Source: Catellatospora bangladeshensis
Lineage (GTDB): Bacteria > Actinomycetota > Actinomycetes > Mycobacteriales > Micromonosporaceae
DNA length: 64,000 bases
Assembly: GCF_016862575.1 (NCBI RefSeq)
Contig: NZ_BONF01000039.1
Location: 62,001-126,000, forward strand
Direction of reading: 5' to 3'
In this document: positions 40,652 through 51,119 of the stretch, piece by piece
How positions within the stretch are numbered: position 1 is the stretch's first letter
How the letters are laid out: every line of letters begins with the position of its first letter
The notes under the pieces: generated by a model
Seen by the model: only the letters and a program-made list of their open reading frames with translations
The model's database searches: none
Told to the model about the DNA's origin: nothing
Position numbers and translations under genes: made by a program

Positions 40652-41290
40652 ATGCGCACCACACTGGCTCCGCTGCCTTCGCTTGCCGAACAGGCGCAGC
40701 GACTGATCGAACTCGGACTGCACGACCGCGCCGGGCTGGCCGAGTCGGACGTCCGGGGCGCCGCCCAGGTCGGCGGGCAGAACGCACTTCTGGTGATCAA
40801 CGCGGACCGCGTCGCTCCGTCGGCCGTGGCGCCCATGCTGCGCCACGGAGGTCGCCAGGGATTCGTCGTGGAAGACATGACCGACCTCGACTCGTTCGCG
40901 CCGATCGACGTCGCGGCGACGCCCGAGGCACCCCTGTACCTGGTACACGACATCACTCGCGGCGACGAGATGGCCAATTGGAGCCCCGACGAGGCCCTGC
41001 CCGCGCTGACCGCCGCGGGCCGCACACCGTTGACCGTCGCCGAGGGCATTCACTGGCTGCTGCAGCAACCTGAGGCGCTGGAGCGCAACCACTGCTTCAT
41101 GACCATCGGCTCGCGGCTGCGGCGCGCGGACGGCAGACTCGATGCCCGTACCCCGGCGCTGTGGCTGAGCAACGGAACCGGCCGCGACGGCGCCGCCAGG
41201 AAGCACGCTCCGAAGGTCGGCTGGTGCTGGGCGGGCAACCGCCACACCTGGCTCGGGTTCGCCTCGGCGAGCCGCAGATCAGTGGCATGA
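40652..41290 (+). CDS. DUF5701 family protein
   Basis: A 212-aa soluble protein of a family seen widely in actinomycetes: LPSLAEQAQRLIELGLHDRA at the start, MLRHGGRQGFVVEDM, PLYLVHDITRGDEMANWSPD in the middle and HAPKVGWCWAGNRHTWLGFA near the end. No catalytic function is known to me. AAGGAGAGACC precedes ATG 40652. It is separated from the TetR gene downstream by about 110 bp on the same strand. Confidence 0.83.
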   Translation: MRTTLAPLPSLAEQAQRLIELGLHDRAGLAESDVRGAAQVGGQNALLVINADRVAPSAVAPMLRHGGRQGFVVEDMTDLDSFAPIDVAATPEAPLYLVHDITRGDEMANWSPDEALPALTAAGRTPLTVAEGIHWLLQQPEALERNHCFMTIGSRLRRADGRLDARTPALWLSNGTGRDGAARKHAPKVGWCWAGNRHTWLGFASASRRSVA

Positions 41291-41397
41291 GCCCGCGCGG
41301 GCCGAGGTCGACGGCCCGCCGGAGCTGAGAGCGGGGCGGGCCGGGGTGAGTCCTGGCCCGAACTGCCCGGCCCCGGCGAAGCCGATACGGTGAGGCC

Positions 41398-41967
41398 ATG
41401 GCCGGTCAGCACGCCCACGAACGCGCGGACGCGGCGGAGAACCGTGCTCGCGTGCTCGCCGCCGCGAGCGAGCTGTTCGCCGCACGCGGTGCGCAGAACG
41501 TGACCATGGACGACATCGCCCGCCGGGCCGGTGTCGGGCGGGCCACCTTGTACCGGCGCTATCCGGACCGGGCCTCGATCGCCGTCGCGCTGCTCGACGA
41601 GCACGAGCGCGCCATTCAGCAGCAGCTCATCAGCGGCGCGGCGCCGCTGGGACCGGGTGCCTCGCCGTCGGCTCGGCTCGCGGCGTTCTATGAGGCGATG
41701 CTCGGGCTGCTGGAGCAGCACGTGCACCTGGCCCTCGGCGCCGAACTGGGCCGATCGCGCTATGAGACCGGCGCCTACGGGTTCTGGCGTGCGCACGTGC
41801 ACTCGTTGCTGGTCGCGGCCGATGTCCCGGATCCGGATGTGCTCGCCGACGTGCTGCTCGCGCCGTTGGCACCGGAGCTCTACCTCTACCAGCGGGAGAC
41901 CCGCGGGTGGGAACGCGAGCAGATCGCACGATCGCTGGCGTTGCTCGCAGGCCGCGTACTCGCCTAA
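41398..41967 (+). CDS. TetR/AcrR-family transcriptional regulator
   Basis: A 189-aa protein with the HTH VTMDDIARRAGVGRATLYRR and a helical ligand-binding domain (EAMLGLLEQHVHLALGAELG). It is followed by an azoreductase-like gene and an SMR pump gene on the same strand. The 92-bp gap to them contains two related inverted repeats (41984-42043) that are likely its operators. Ligands are probably cationic or quinone-like drugs exported by the pump (inference). Confidence 0.88.
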   Translation: MAGQHAHERADAAENRARVLAAASELFAARGAQNVTMDDIARRAGVGRATLYRRYPDRASIAVALLDEHERAIQQQLISGAAPLGPGASPSARLAAFYEAMLGLLEQHVHLALGAELGRSRYETGAYGFWRAHVHSLLVAADVPDPDVLADVLLAPLAPELYLYQRETRGWEREQIARSLALLAGRVLA

Positions 41968-41983
41968 CCGCTCCAAGCTGGAC

Positions 41984-42043
41984 AAGTGGACGCTGTGTCC
42001 ACATGAGTGCTACGGTTCCGCTAAACGGACACGGCGTCCACTT
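41984..42043 (+). promoter_or_regulatory. Paired operators before the azoreductase/SMR operon
   Basis: AAGTGGACGCTGTGTCC (41984-42000) and GGACACGGCGTCCACTT (42027-42043) are inverted copies, 16 of 17 matching, separated by 26 bp. Each also contains a smaller inverted repeat, for example GTGGAC-GCTGT-GTCCAC. Such paired sites suit cooperative binding of two repressor dimers. Confidence 0.68.
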
Positions 42044-42059
42044 AGCGGAGGTCTGCACC

Positions 42060-42704
42060 TTGAACAGCCACCCCCACCTGCTCCATCTCGATTCCAGCGC
42101 CCGCCGGACCGGCTTCTCCCGGCACATCGGAGCGAAATACGCGCAAGCATGGCAAGCGGCGAACCCCCACGGCCGCTACACCTACCGGGACCTCGTCAAG
42201 CAGCCCGTTCCGTTCATCGACGAAGCCTGGACCCAGATCTGCGACACCGTGCTGGCCGAACAGATCACCGACCCCGGACGGATCCACGAAGCCGTCCGGA
42301 CACCCGCACAACGAAAAGCCTGGGAGATCGTCGAACCCCTGCTGGCCGAACTCCTCAGCGCCGATGAGCTGCTCATCGGTGTGCCGATGTACAACTACTC
42401 CGTCCCCGCGAGCCTCAAAGCCTGGATCGACCAGGTGACCTTCCCCCGAGCCCGGCTCACCGCCAGGGTGGTCGTGACCGCGGCTCGCGGCGGCGCCTAC
42501 GGACCCGGCACGCCACGCGAACCCATGGACCACCAGGAGCGGTACCTGCGCGACTTCTTCCGCGGCCACTTCGCGGTCGACGAAGTCGCCTTCGTGACGG
42601 TCGAGATGGTCAACTCCCTGGTCGATCCTGCTCTCGCCGCGTTCCGGCAGCTGCACCTCGACTCGGTGGCGGCCGCGCTGAAGACCGTGGAGGCGATGAG
42701 ATGA
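42060..42704 (+). CDS. FMN-dependent NADH:quinone/azo oxidoreductase
   Basis: The 214-aa flavodoxin-fold protein begins at TTG 42060 (GCGGAGG about 10 nt before) with LLHLDSSARRTGFSRHIGA, the FMN-phosphate loop, and carries MYNYSVPASLKAWIDQV, the classical FMN-binding motif of AcpD/azoreductases. It reduces quinones, azo dyes or nitro compounds with two electrons. Its stop overlaps the SMR gene start (ATGA), so reductase and pump are produced together under the upstream TetR regulator. Confidence 0.88.
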   Translation: MNSHPHLLHLDSSARRTGFSRHIGAKYAQAWQAANPHGRYTYRDLVKQPVPFIDEAWTQICDTVLAEQITDPGRIHEAVRTPAQRKAWEIVEPLLAELLSADELLIGVPMYNYSVPASLKAWIDQVTFPRARLTARVVVTAARGGAYGPGTPREPMDHQERYLRDFFRGHFAVDEVAFVTVEMVNSLVDPALAAFRQLHLDSVAAALKTVEAMR

Positions 42705-42946
42705 GCTGGATCACGCTGTTCGCGGCCGGCCTCGTGGAGGTCGCATGGTCGCAGAGCATCAAGCCGACGCAGAACTTCACCCGGCTCTGGCCGACCGCCG
42801 CGTGCCTGGTGCTGGGCGTGGGGGCGGTGTACCTGCTGTCCCGCGCGATGCAGGTCATCCCGGTCGGCACGGCGTATGCGGTCTTCACCGGCATCGGAGC
42901 GGTGGGAGCGATCACTCTGGGCATCGTGGTACATCGCGATCCCGTC

Positions 42947-44659
<1,713 letters not shown>

Positions 44660-44863
44660 CGCATCACCATCGCCCGGCCCGGAGCCGAACAACGCGGAAG
44701 ATCGCACCGCCGGATTAGCCACCGGTTATCGATCGCAGGCAGGCCGGCGACGAACCAGCGTTCCAGCACGTCACCGGCCCGGCGAACGCTCCACCGGGCC
44801 GGCGACATCCATCGTGTCGTCACACTCGACGCCCCGTTGACCGGAGCGCAGGGCGGGGCTGGA

Positions 44864-45277
44864 TCAGGCGGAGATGGCGTCGATGAGGTCGCCGACCGGC
44901 CGGTCCGGCAGGGCGCGGGCCACGTCCGCGACGGCCACGATGCCGACAAGGCTGCGCCCGTCGATGACGGGCAGCCGGCGGACCTGGTGGCTGGCCATGG
45001 TCTGCAGGATCTCGGCGTCGTCGTCGTCGGCGCCGATGGTGACGGCCTCACCCTGGGCGAGGTCCCCGGCGGTCACGCTCGACGGGTCGCGGCCTTCGGC
45101 CAGGACCTTGACCACGATGTCGCGGTCGGTGAGCATCCCCTTCAACCGCTGGTCGTCCCCGCAGATCGGCAGCGACCCCACGCCGAGGTCGGCCATCTTC
45201 TTCGCCGCGTCCAGGGCGGTCTCCTGCTCGCCGACGCAGGTCACGTCGGGCGTCATGATGTCTCGTGCGCTCGTCAT
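44864..45277 (-). CDS. CBS-pair protein
   Basis: A 137-aa protein made of two CBS motifs: SARDIMTPDVTCV...GMLTDRDIV and AVTIGADDDDAEILQTMASH...GIVAVADVARAL. Such small proteins, like mycobacterial Hrp1, bind adenosine ligands and accompany dormancy and stress genes. AAGGAG lies before ATG 45277. The start overlaps the stop of the isochorismatase-like gene upstream, so the two form an operon. The 205 bp between this gene and the ABC-F start (44660-44863) hold no recognisable gene. Confidence 0.88.
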   Translation of the reverse strand: MTSARDIMTPDVTCVGEQETALDAAKKMADLGVGSLPICGDDQRLKGMLTDRDIVVKVLAEGRDPSSVTAGDLAQGEAVTIGADDDDAEILQTMASHQVRRLPVIDGRSLVGIVAVADVARALPDRPVGDLIDAISA

Positions 45278-45855
45278 CTGGTGTTCTCCTTGTCATGTCG
45301 GGCGGGTGCCACCGCCAGGGCGGAGGCGACCTGCCGGTGTGTGATGAGCTGGTTCTGGCCGATGAACCGGCCGGCCATGGTGATCCCGGCGCGATGCTGG
45401 CCGCGGCTGCCGTGGCTGGCGCACGCGTCGCGCACCAGCCACGGGGTGTGTTCGCGTTCGAACGCGTCGGCCACGGACTTGAGCACACAGGTGTCGGTGT
45501 CCATACCGCAGAACACCAGGTCGGTCCAGCTGTACGTGTCGACGAGCCCGGTCACCTCGGCGGTGAACACGCTGTAGCCGGTCTTGTCCGCCACCGTCAC
45601 CGCTGCAGGGCCGTACGGAACGAGGTCGTCGACGAGATCGGTGTCGGGGGAGTGCTGAACCTCGGTCCAGCCGAGGAGGCGTTCGAACTTGCTGCCGGGG
45701 TAGTTGTGATACCTGGTGAAGATCATCGGAAGGCGGGCTTCGGACCAGCGACGCACCAGCGGGACGATCCGGCGGCGGACGGTCGGTTCGCTGAACTCGT
45801 TGCAGAAGCCGTTCTGCACGTCGACGACGAACAGCACCGCGTTGCCGATGTTCAT
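45274..45855 (-). CDS. Isochorismatase-like cysteine hydrolase
   Basis: From ATG 45855 the 193-aa product has the triad of this family: Asp in AVLFVVDVQNGF, Lys in TVADKTGYSVF, and Cys in GMDTDTCVLKSV. Members hydrolyse nicotinamide, isochorismate or related amides. The exact substrate is not evident. GCGAGG lies upstream. The frame extends to 45897, adding an unlikely basic stretch. It overlaps the CBS-pair gene by 4 nt. Confidence 0.86.
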   Translation of the reverse strand: MNIGNAVLFVVDVQNGFCNEFSEPTVRRRIVPLVRRWSEARLPMIFTRYHNYPGSKFERLLGWTEVQHSPDTDLVDDLVPYGPAAVTVADKTGYSVFTAEVTGLVDTYSWTDLVFCGMDTDTCVLKSVADAFEREHTPWLVRDACASHGSRGQHRAGITMAGRFIGQNQLITHRQVASALAVAPARHDKENTR

Positions 45856-46022
45856 CGTTGCCTCGCTTCGACGGCGTTGGCCGTTCACTGAGCGCATACC
45901 CGGCGACGACGACGATCAACCATGCCGGGGCGGAGCAACCGGGATCGGCAACCGTCCCGGCCGCCTGATCCTCGGGCCGGTCCAGGCACAGTGCCGCCGG
46001 CGCCTTGCACGGACCCCGCCCG

Positions 46023-46880
46023 TCAGGCGAGGAAGCCGCACAACGCGTCGACCAGGGCGCCCGGGTTCTCCTCCGCCATGTGATGCCCCGAGTCGATCGG
46101 CCCGCCGCGCAGGTCGGCAGCCCACGGACGCCACACCGCCAGCGGGTCGCCGTAGAGCTCGGCGAGGTCGTCACGCGAGGACCACAGCAGCAGCGTCGGG
46201 CAGGTCACCGTGCGGCCCGCGAGCCGGTCGGCCTGCTCGTGCTCGCGGTCGACGCCCAGGCCCGCGCGGTAGTCCTCCAGCATCGCGCGCACCGTCGCCG
46301 GATCGTGGATCGCCGCACGGAACTCGGCGTAATTGCCCCGGCCCATCGTCTCGGAGTCGGCGTCGTACCACGCGTCCGGGTCGGCCATGATCGCGCGTTC
46401 GGGCCTGCCGGGCTGAGCGAAGAAGAACCAGTGAAACCACCGCTGGGCGAACCTGGCGTCGCAGCGCGCAAGGGCCTCGCTGATGGGCACACCGTCCAGC
46501 ACCACGAGCCGGCCGACCGCCTGCGGACGGTCGAGTGCCAGGCGCAGCGCCACATAGCCGCCCCGGTCGTGCCCGGCGACGGCGAACGACGCGTGGCCCA
46601 GCGTGTGCATCAGGTTTGCCAGGTCCCGTGCGACCGCACGCTTGGACTGCTGGGAGTGATCCGGGCGGATCGCCGCCTTGCCGGACGCCCCATAGCCGCG
46701 CATGTCCGGGCACACCACCGTGTACCCCCGCTCGACCAGCCGCGGCGCTACGCGGTGCCAGGTGGCACCCGTTCGAGGGTGGCCGTGGATCAGCAGCACC
46801 GGCAGGCCCTGACCGGCGTACCGGACACGCAGCTCGACCTCGCCGACGTCGACCCGCCGGTCTGCAAAGTCTTCGAACAT
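46023..46880 (-). CDS. Alpha/beta hydrolase, haloacetate dehalogenase-like
   Basis: The 285-aa enzyme has HGHPRTGATWHRVAP (oxyanion region), nucleophile elbow AGHDRGGYVALRLALD with an Asp in place of Ser, and RWFHWFFFAQPGRPE, whose His-Trp pair corresponds to the halide-binding residues of fluoroacetate dehalogenases. The C-terminal catalytic His is in DSGHHMAEE. These features favour hydrolytic dehalogenation or epoxide hydrolysis. It is monocistronic and divergent from the next isochorismatase-like gene (gap about 115 bp). Confidence 0.87.
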   Translation of the reverse strand: MFEDFADRRVDVGEVELRVRYAGQGLPVLLIHGHPRTGATWHRVAPRLVERGYTVVCPDMRGYGASGKAAIRPDHSQQSKRAVARDLANLMHTLGHASFAVAGHDRGGYVALRLALDRPQAVGRLVVLDGVPISEALARCDARFAQRWFHWFFFAQPGRPERAIMADPDAWYDADSETMGRGNYAEFRAAIHDPATVRAMLEDYRAGLGVDREHEQADRLAGRTVTCPTLLLWSSRDDLAELYGDPLAVWRPWAADLRGGPIDSGHHMAEENPGALVDALCGFLA

Positions 46881-46995
46881 GTCATCGGTCTACCCGCGCG
46901 GGCGGGTCTGACGCCCGGTGCCGCTGTCCGGATCGATCCGCAAGCCGGCCGAAACCGATCTTCGCTGCCGACTCGAACTGCCGCAGGCTGGACGC

Positions 46996-47553
46996 ATGAA
47001 CAAGGCTCTCCTGGTGATCGATGTGCAGGAGTCGTTTCGCCGGCTTCCGGACTGGGACCTGACTTCCGAGCCCGGCATCGTCGGCAAGGTCAACCGGCTC
47101 GTGGACCTGGCCAGGGCGAACGGCGACCTGGTCGTATGGGTGCTCGGGACACGGCCCGGATCCGGCACCGTCTTCGATCCCGCCCTCGGGTTCGTCCGGT
47201 TGATGGACGGCCTGGACCCGGCAGGCGACGAGCCGATGCTGCTCAAGTCCGCGCACAACGCGTTCACCACGACGAACCTGCACCAGCTGCTGACCCAGCG
47301 CGGTACGCGCCAGCTGACGGTCTGCGGCATCAAGACCGAGCAGTGCTGCGAGACGACCACCCGCGTGGCCTCCGACCTGGGCTTCGACGTCACCTTCGCG
47401 ATCGACGCCACGGCCACCTGCCCCATCGCCGACCCGGCCGGTGGGCCTGCGCTCGGCGTCCGGGACGTCATCGAGCGCACCCGCTACGCGCTTTCCGGCC
47501 GGTTGGCGACGATCAGGACCGTTGATGAGCTGACCGGCACGTCCGTAGGCTGA
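46996..47553 (+). CDS. Isochorismatase-like cysteine hydrolase (second)
   Basis: A 185-aa protein: Asp in ALLVIDVQESF, Lys in LLKSAHNAF, Cys in CGIKTEQCCETTTR. It is only distantly related to the one at 45274. The ATG at 46996 begins MNKALLVIDVQ, the normal family start. The next gene, 6 bp after its stop, is the remnant of a GlxA-type regulator (DJ-1 plus AraC). Isochorismatase-like hydrolases are often paired with such regulators, so the pair was once a sensor-enzyme unit. Confidence 0.87.
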   Translation: MNKALLVIDVQESFRRLPDWDLTSEPGIVGKVNRLVDLARANGDLVVWVLGTRPGSGTVFDPALGFVRLMDGLDPAGDEPMLLKSAHNAFTTTNLHQLLTQRGTRQLTVCGIKTEQCCETTTRVASDLGFDVTFAIDATATCPIADPAGGPALGVRDVIERTRYALSGRLATIRTVDELTGTSVG

Positions 47554-47559
47554 GCCGTC

Positions 47560-48131
47560 ATGCCGCGCGTCGTCTTCGTCCTCGTACCGTCGGTGCACCT
47601 GCTGGAGGTGGCCGCACCGGCCCAGGTGTTCTCCATCGCCACCGACCTCGGCCACGACTACCGCCTGCACTACGTGTCCGACCAGACTCCGGTGCGCAGC
47701 GTGCAGGGCCTGGCGCTGAACGCCGACCTCGACTGGCCGGCACTGACCGCAGACGACCTGGTCGTCGTGCCGGGATGGCGGGGCCCCGAACGGATGATCA
47801 GCGCCGACGGCGCCCGGCGGATGCGCGAACACCACGCGGCCGGTGGCACGGTGGCCGGGATCTGCGCAGGAGCCGACGCCCTCGGCCGGGCGGGCCTGCT
47901 CGACGGGCGGCGCTGCACCACCCATCACGCGATCCAGGACGAGCTGGCTCGGGCGCGATCGGCGCCACCCCGATGGCGTACCAGCAGCTCCTGCGTCTGG
48001 AACGGGCCGAACACCTGATCGATCGTGGCGTGACTGTGGACGCCGCGGCCCGTGAGGTGGGATTCAGCGACGCACGGATGCTTCGCACGCTGCGTGCCAG
48101 GAGACGGTCGGAGGCAGCTGACCACACGTGA
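47560..48131 (+). pseudogene. GlxA-type AraC regulator with internal deletion and frameshift
   Basis: The first 125 codons form most of a DJ-1/PfpI-like domain (VVFVLVPSVHLLEVAAPAQV, GTVAGICAGADALGRAGL, CTTHHAIQDELARA). The remainder of that domain and the first AraC helix-turn-helix are gone. From about 47955 another frame shows only the final part of an AraC domain: ATPMAYQQLLRLERAEHLID and AAREVGFSDARMLRTLRA, stopping at 48131. Intact proteins have about 320 residues; roughly 140 are missing. The first frame instead stops at 48018. The gene cannot make a working DNA-binding regulator. Confidence 0.8.
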
Positions 48132-48249
48132 TCTCGCGTCGATCCGGACCTGCGTCGGTCGCGGGCTGAACCCGAATCTCGCCGGATATGGATTAAGCCG
48201 GGTCACGCCTGGGAACACCATATGGCGCCGATCGAAGCGAGGGGGAACC

Positions 48250-48720
48250 ATGACGCAGACGACGGTGGAACGTTCTCCGGTGCCCACCACCGGGCAGGAG
48301 AAGTCACCGAAACCGCACAACGACCGCCTGACCACCGACACCGGTAAGATCAGCGTCGCGCAGGGCGTGGTGCAGAAGATCGCCGGCATCGCCTGCCGGG
48401 AGGTCGCCGGCGTGTACTCGATGGGCACCGGCACCGCGCGGGCCTTCGGCGCCATCCGCGAGCGGATCCCGGGCAGTGCCGGGCCGAACGTGGCGCAGGG
48501 TGTGGGGGTGGAGGTCGGTGAGACGCAGGCCGCGGTCGACCTGGACATCGTCGTCGACTACGGGGCCAGCATCGCCGAACTCGGCCGCAGCGTGCAGCGC
48601 AACGTCAAACAGTCGATCGAGCGGATGACCGGCCTGGAAGTCGTCGAGGTCAACGTCAACGTCGACGACGTGCACCTGCCCGACAGCGGCGAAGATCGCG
48701 GCCCCGCCCGGGTCGAGTGA
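48250..48720 (+). CDS. Asp23/Gls24 family alkaline-shock protein
   Basis: A 156-aa protein with the Asp23 domain (about 28-135): GKISVAQGVVQKIAGIACRE, SMGTGTARAFGAIRERIPGS and VEVVEVNVNVDDVHL-type end. Asp23 proteins are membrane-associated stress proteins anchored by AmaP. GAGGGGGAACC precedes ATG 48250; the frame is open further upstream but without family sequence. It starts a six-gene operon (48250-50987) with overlapping or closely spaced genes, all of envelope-stress type. Confidence 0.9.
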   Translation: MTQTTVERSPVPTTGQEKSPKPHNDRLTTDTGKISVAQGVVQKIAGIACREVAGVYSMGTGTARAFGAIRERIPGSAGPNVAQGVGVEVGETQAAVDLDIVVDYGASIAELGRSVQRNVKQSIERMTGLEVVEVNVNVDDVHLPDSGEDRGPARVE

Positions 48721-49196
48721 TGAACGTGTCGGCGCCGACGCCGTCGCCGCTGGTGGACGGCGTGGACGTCGACGCGGTGGCGGGCGCTGCCAGAGCGTGC
48801 CCCGGCGTCGACGACCTGCTCGGCGGCTTTCCCGAGGTGGCGACGTACCTGCCCGGCCGCCGCGTGACAGGGGTCAGGATCACCGACGACACCGTCGAGC
48901 TGTGCCTTCGCGCCGACTGGGGGGTCCCGCTGTACGAGGTCGGCGCGGCGGTACAGCACGCGGTTGCACCACTGGCGGGCAGGCGATCCGTCGACGTCAC
49001 CATCGCCGAGGTCACCGACCCTCCGGCAGCCCGGCGGACCACGTCGGAGCAGCCCGCCGCTCTCGGGCCACAACAGCCTTCGGCGCACCCCGCCGAAACA
49101 CCTGCCGGGGCCCACGGCGACCCGCTGATGAGCCAGGCGAACCCCGGTGCCCACCCGGCCCGGCCTCTGCTGGCGGCGACGCCCGAACCGCCTTAG
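48720..49196 (+). CDS. Asp23-related protein with Pro/Ala-rich tail
   Basis: A 158-aa product. The first 105 residues are a compact domain (DAVAGAARACPGVDDLLGGF, VTGVRITDDTVELCLRADWG, LYEVGAAVQHAVAPL) similar in pattern to Asp23 domains, with strand-helix-strand order; the last 55 are Pro/Ala-rich and disordered. ATG 48720 overlaps the stop of the preceding gene. It is the second gene of the alkaline-shock operon. Confidence 0.72.
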   Translation: MNVSAPTPSPLVDGVDVDAVAGAARACPGVDDLLGGFPEVATYLPGRRVTGVRITDDTVELCLRADWGVPLYEVGAAVQHAVAPLAGRRSVDVTIAEVTDPPAARRTTSEQPAALGPQQPSAHPAETPAGAHGDPLMSQANPGAHPARPLLAATPEPP

Positions 49197-49236
49197 GACG
49201 ATCCCGGGCCGCACCACCCGTGAGCCCAAGGAGCAG

Positions 49237-49431
49237 ATGATGACCTCCACCATGTTCGGCACCGCCGTAGGTCTCGTCCTCGGCATCGTGCTGGTCTTCA
49301 CGAACTTCGGTCAGATGCTGATCGTGGCCCTGTTCGGCCTGGCCGGCTGGGCTGTGACGAAGGTCCTGACCGGGGAACTGGACCCGACCAGGCTCGGCGC
49401 CGGGCTGGCGCAGCGGCGGAGCCCGCGATGA
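49237..49431 (+). CDS. DUF2273-like small membrane protein
   Basis: A 64-aa protein with two closely spaced membrane helices (TAVGLVLGIVLVFTNFG and MLIVALFGLAGWAVTKVL), matching the small DUF2273-type protein usually encoded beside asp23/amaP. GGAGCAG precedes the double ATG at 49237. The stop overlaps the next gene by 4 nt. Confidence 0.8.
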   Translation: MMTSTMFGTAVGLVLGIVLVFTNFGQMLIVALFGLAGWAVTKVLTGELDPTRLGAGLAQRRSPR

Positions 49432-49847
49432 CCGAGACCCTGAACCTCCCCGCGACCCCGCCCGGAACCGGCGCGGAGGGCGCCGAAGGGGCGATCAACA
49501 TCGGCGAGGACGTCATCGCGAAACTGGCGGCCGCCGCCGCCGGGGAACTACCCGACGTCGGCGGCCCGGCACGCGGTCTCGGGCACCTGACCGGCGCCGA
49601 CGTCCTCGGCGCGAAAGCCGGCCTCGCCCACCGGCCGAAAGCCTCCGCCCATCTGGACGGCGACCAGGTGCACATCGACCTCACCGTGAGCACGCGATGG
49701 CCGGTATCGCTGCCGCAGGTCACCGCGGCGCTACGCGAACACGTCCGCACGCGGATCCAGACCATGACCGGATTGCCGGTCGCCACCGTCAACATCGAGG
49801 TCGCCGACCTGATCACCGCCGACCGCGCCGCAGCCCGCGTCCACTGA
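49428..49847 (+). CDS. Asp23/Gls24 family protein (second)
   Basis: A 139-aa protein with EGAINIGEDVIAKLAAAAAG, GADVLGAKAGLAHRPKASAH and VHIDLTVSTRWPVSLPQVT, ending in TGLPVATVNIEVADL, the standard Asp23 strand-helix pattern. It overlaps the DUF2273-like gene and precedes the DUF6286-like gene by 37 bp. Confidence 0.87.
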   Translation: MTETLNLPATPPGTGAEGAEGAINIGEDVIAKLAAAAAGELPDVGGPARGLGHLTGADVLGAKAGLAHRPKASAHLDGDQVHIDLTVSTRWPVSLPQVTAALREHVRTRIQTMTGLPVATVNIEVADLITADRAAARVH

Positions 49848-49884
49848 CGCCGGCCTACCACCCGCCACCGTCACAGGAGGCACC

Positions 49885-50415
49885 ATGAGACGGCTCATCA
49901 ACCGCCTGCTCGCCCTCGCGCTCAGCCTGGCGCTGATCGCCCTGGCAGGCGTGGTGATCGTCGAGGTCGTCGCGGCGCTGCTCGGCAAAGGGCCGGTACT
50001 GCTCGACTGGCCGGCGGCGGCAAGGTGGGCACAGGACAACACCTGGGGCAACCCGCGAGTCCTGGCCGCCAGCCTGATCCTTTTGGCGGCCGGGCTGGCG
50101 CTGGTGCTCGGGCAGCTGTGGCCGGCCGCCACCCGGCGGCTGCGCGTGGACAGCAGCGACCCGGCCACCGACATGGCGGTCACCCGCCGGACGGTGGCGG
50201 CCGACGTCACCGCGGCGGTACGCGACGTCGACGGGGTCATCCCGCAGAAGGTGAAGGTCGGCCGGTCGCGCATCGCCGTGCGCGCCGCCACATCCGCCGG
50301 CGGCGACCAGGCCGCGCTGGCCGACCAGGTCCGGGCGGCGGTGACCGGACGGCTCGAACGGCTGCACCTGCGCCGCCCGCCACGCCTGGCGCTGCGCATG
50401 TCACGGAGGACCTGA
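49885..50415 (+). CDS. DUF6286-type membrane protein of the alkaline-shock operon
   Basis: A 176-aa protein with two membrane helices (about 8-35 and 58-80) and a cytoplasmic Asp23-like C-domain (TRRTVAADVTAAVRDVDGVI, KVKVGRSRIAVRAATSAGG). AGGAGGCACC directly precedes ATG 49885. It ends exactly at the A of the next gene's ATG. By analogy with AmaP it probably recruits the soluble Asp23 proteins to the membrane. Confidence 0.8.
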   Translation: MRRLINRLLALALSLALIALAGVVIVEVVAALLGKGPVLLDWPAAARWAQDNTWGNPRVLAASLILLAAGLALVLGQLWPAATRRLRVDSSDPATDMAVTRRTVAADVTAAVRDVDGVIPQKVKVGRSRIAVRAATSAGGDQAALADQVRAAVTGRLERLHLRRPPRLALRMSRRT

Positions 50416-50987
50416 TGAACGTCGACCGCTTCAACCGGGCCGCCCTGCTGATTCTCGGGCTGCTGCTACTGGCGGCCGGCGCCGCCGGGCTGGCGGCGTA
50501 CACCGACATGTTCGGCTGGTCGATGACCGACCGTGCCGTCGCCGACACCGCGGACCGCTACACCGGCGCCGGCGGCCGATGGCTCGGTCCGCTGGCAGCG
50601 GTGGCAGCCCTCGTGGTGCTCCTGCTGGCGCTGCGCTGGCTGGCCGCGGTGCTGCTGTCCACCGACCGAGTCCGCACGCTTGCGCTGGGACCGGATGGCC
50701 GCGGCGGCGAACACACGCAGCTGGCCGGATCCGCCATGGAAGGCGCCGTACGACACCAGCTCGAAGGCTACCGGGGCGTCACCTCGGCAAAAGTCCGCCT
50801 GGTAGGTAAAGCGAACGAGCCGAAGATGGCCGTGGAAGTCAACACCTGCGAACGCGGCGAGCTCGCAGCGCTGTGCGAGCGCATCGAGCGCGGCGTCCTG
50901 GCCGACGCCCGCAGGGCGCTGGGCCGTGACGACCTGCCGGTGCGGCTGGACCTCGACGTGGATCGCTCACGGGCCAGGGTCGTGTGA
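50415..50987 (+). CDS. amaP: Alkaline-shock membrane anchor protein AmaP-like
   Basis: A 190-aa protein with two membrane helices (about 9-31 and 53-78) separated by a short outer loop, and a C-terminal domain (VRHQLEGYRGVTSAKVRLVG, ALCERIERGVLADARRALG) as in AmaP, which anchors Asp23 at the membrane. GGAGG lies 9 nt upstream. It is the last gene of the operon, followed after 100 bp by a perfect hairpin. Confidence 0.83.
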   Translation: MNVDRFNRAALLILGLLLLAAGAAGLAAYTDMFGWSMTDRAVADTADRYTGAGGRWLGPLAAVAALVVLLLALRWLAAVLLSTDRVRTLALGPDGRGGEHTQLAGSAMEGAVRHQLEGYRGVTSAKVRLVGKANEPKMAVEVNTCERGELAALCERIERGVLADARRALGRDDLPVRLDLDVDRSRARVV

Positions 50988-51087
50988 GCACGGTCGGCCG
51001 TTGCTCGGGCGAACCGGCCCCGATGACGCCGCGGACCCGCACCTACCCGGCGAAGATTGATCGCAGGGCCCTGAAGCCGGAGGTACA

Positions 51088-51119
51088 CACTGGGCGGCCG
51101 GCTGCGGGGCCGCCCAGTG
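51088..51119 (+). terminator. Hairpin after the alkaline-shock operon
   Basis: CACTGGGCGGCC (51088-51099) and GGCCGCCCAGTG (51108-51119) form a perfect 12-bp stem with an 8-nt loop. Confidence 0.75.

Noticed and set aside
48052-48249. Upstream extension of the first Asp23 gene
   Set aside because: It overlaps the GlxA remnant, lacks family sequence, and ATG 48250 has a strong RBS.
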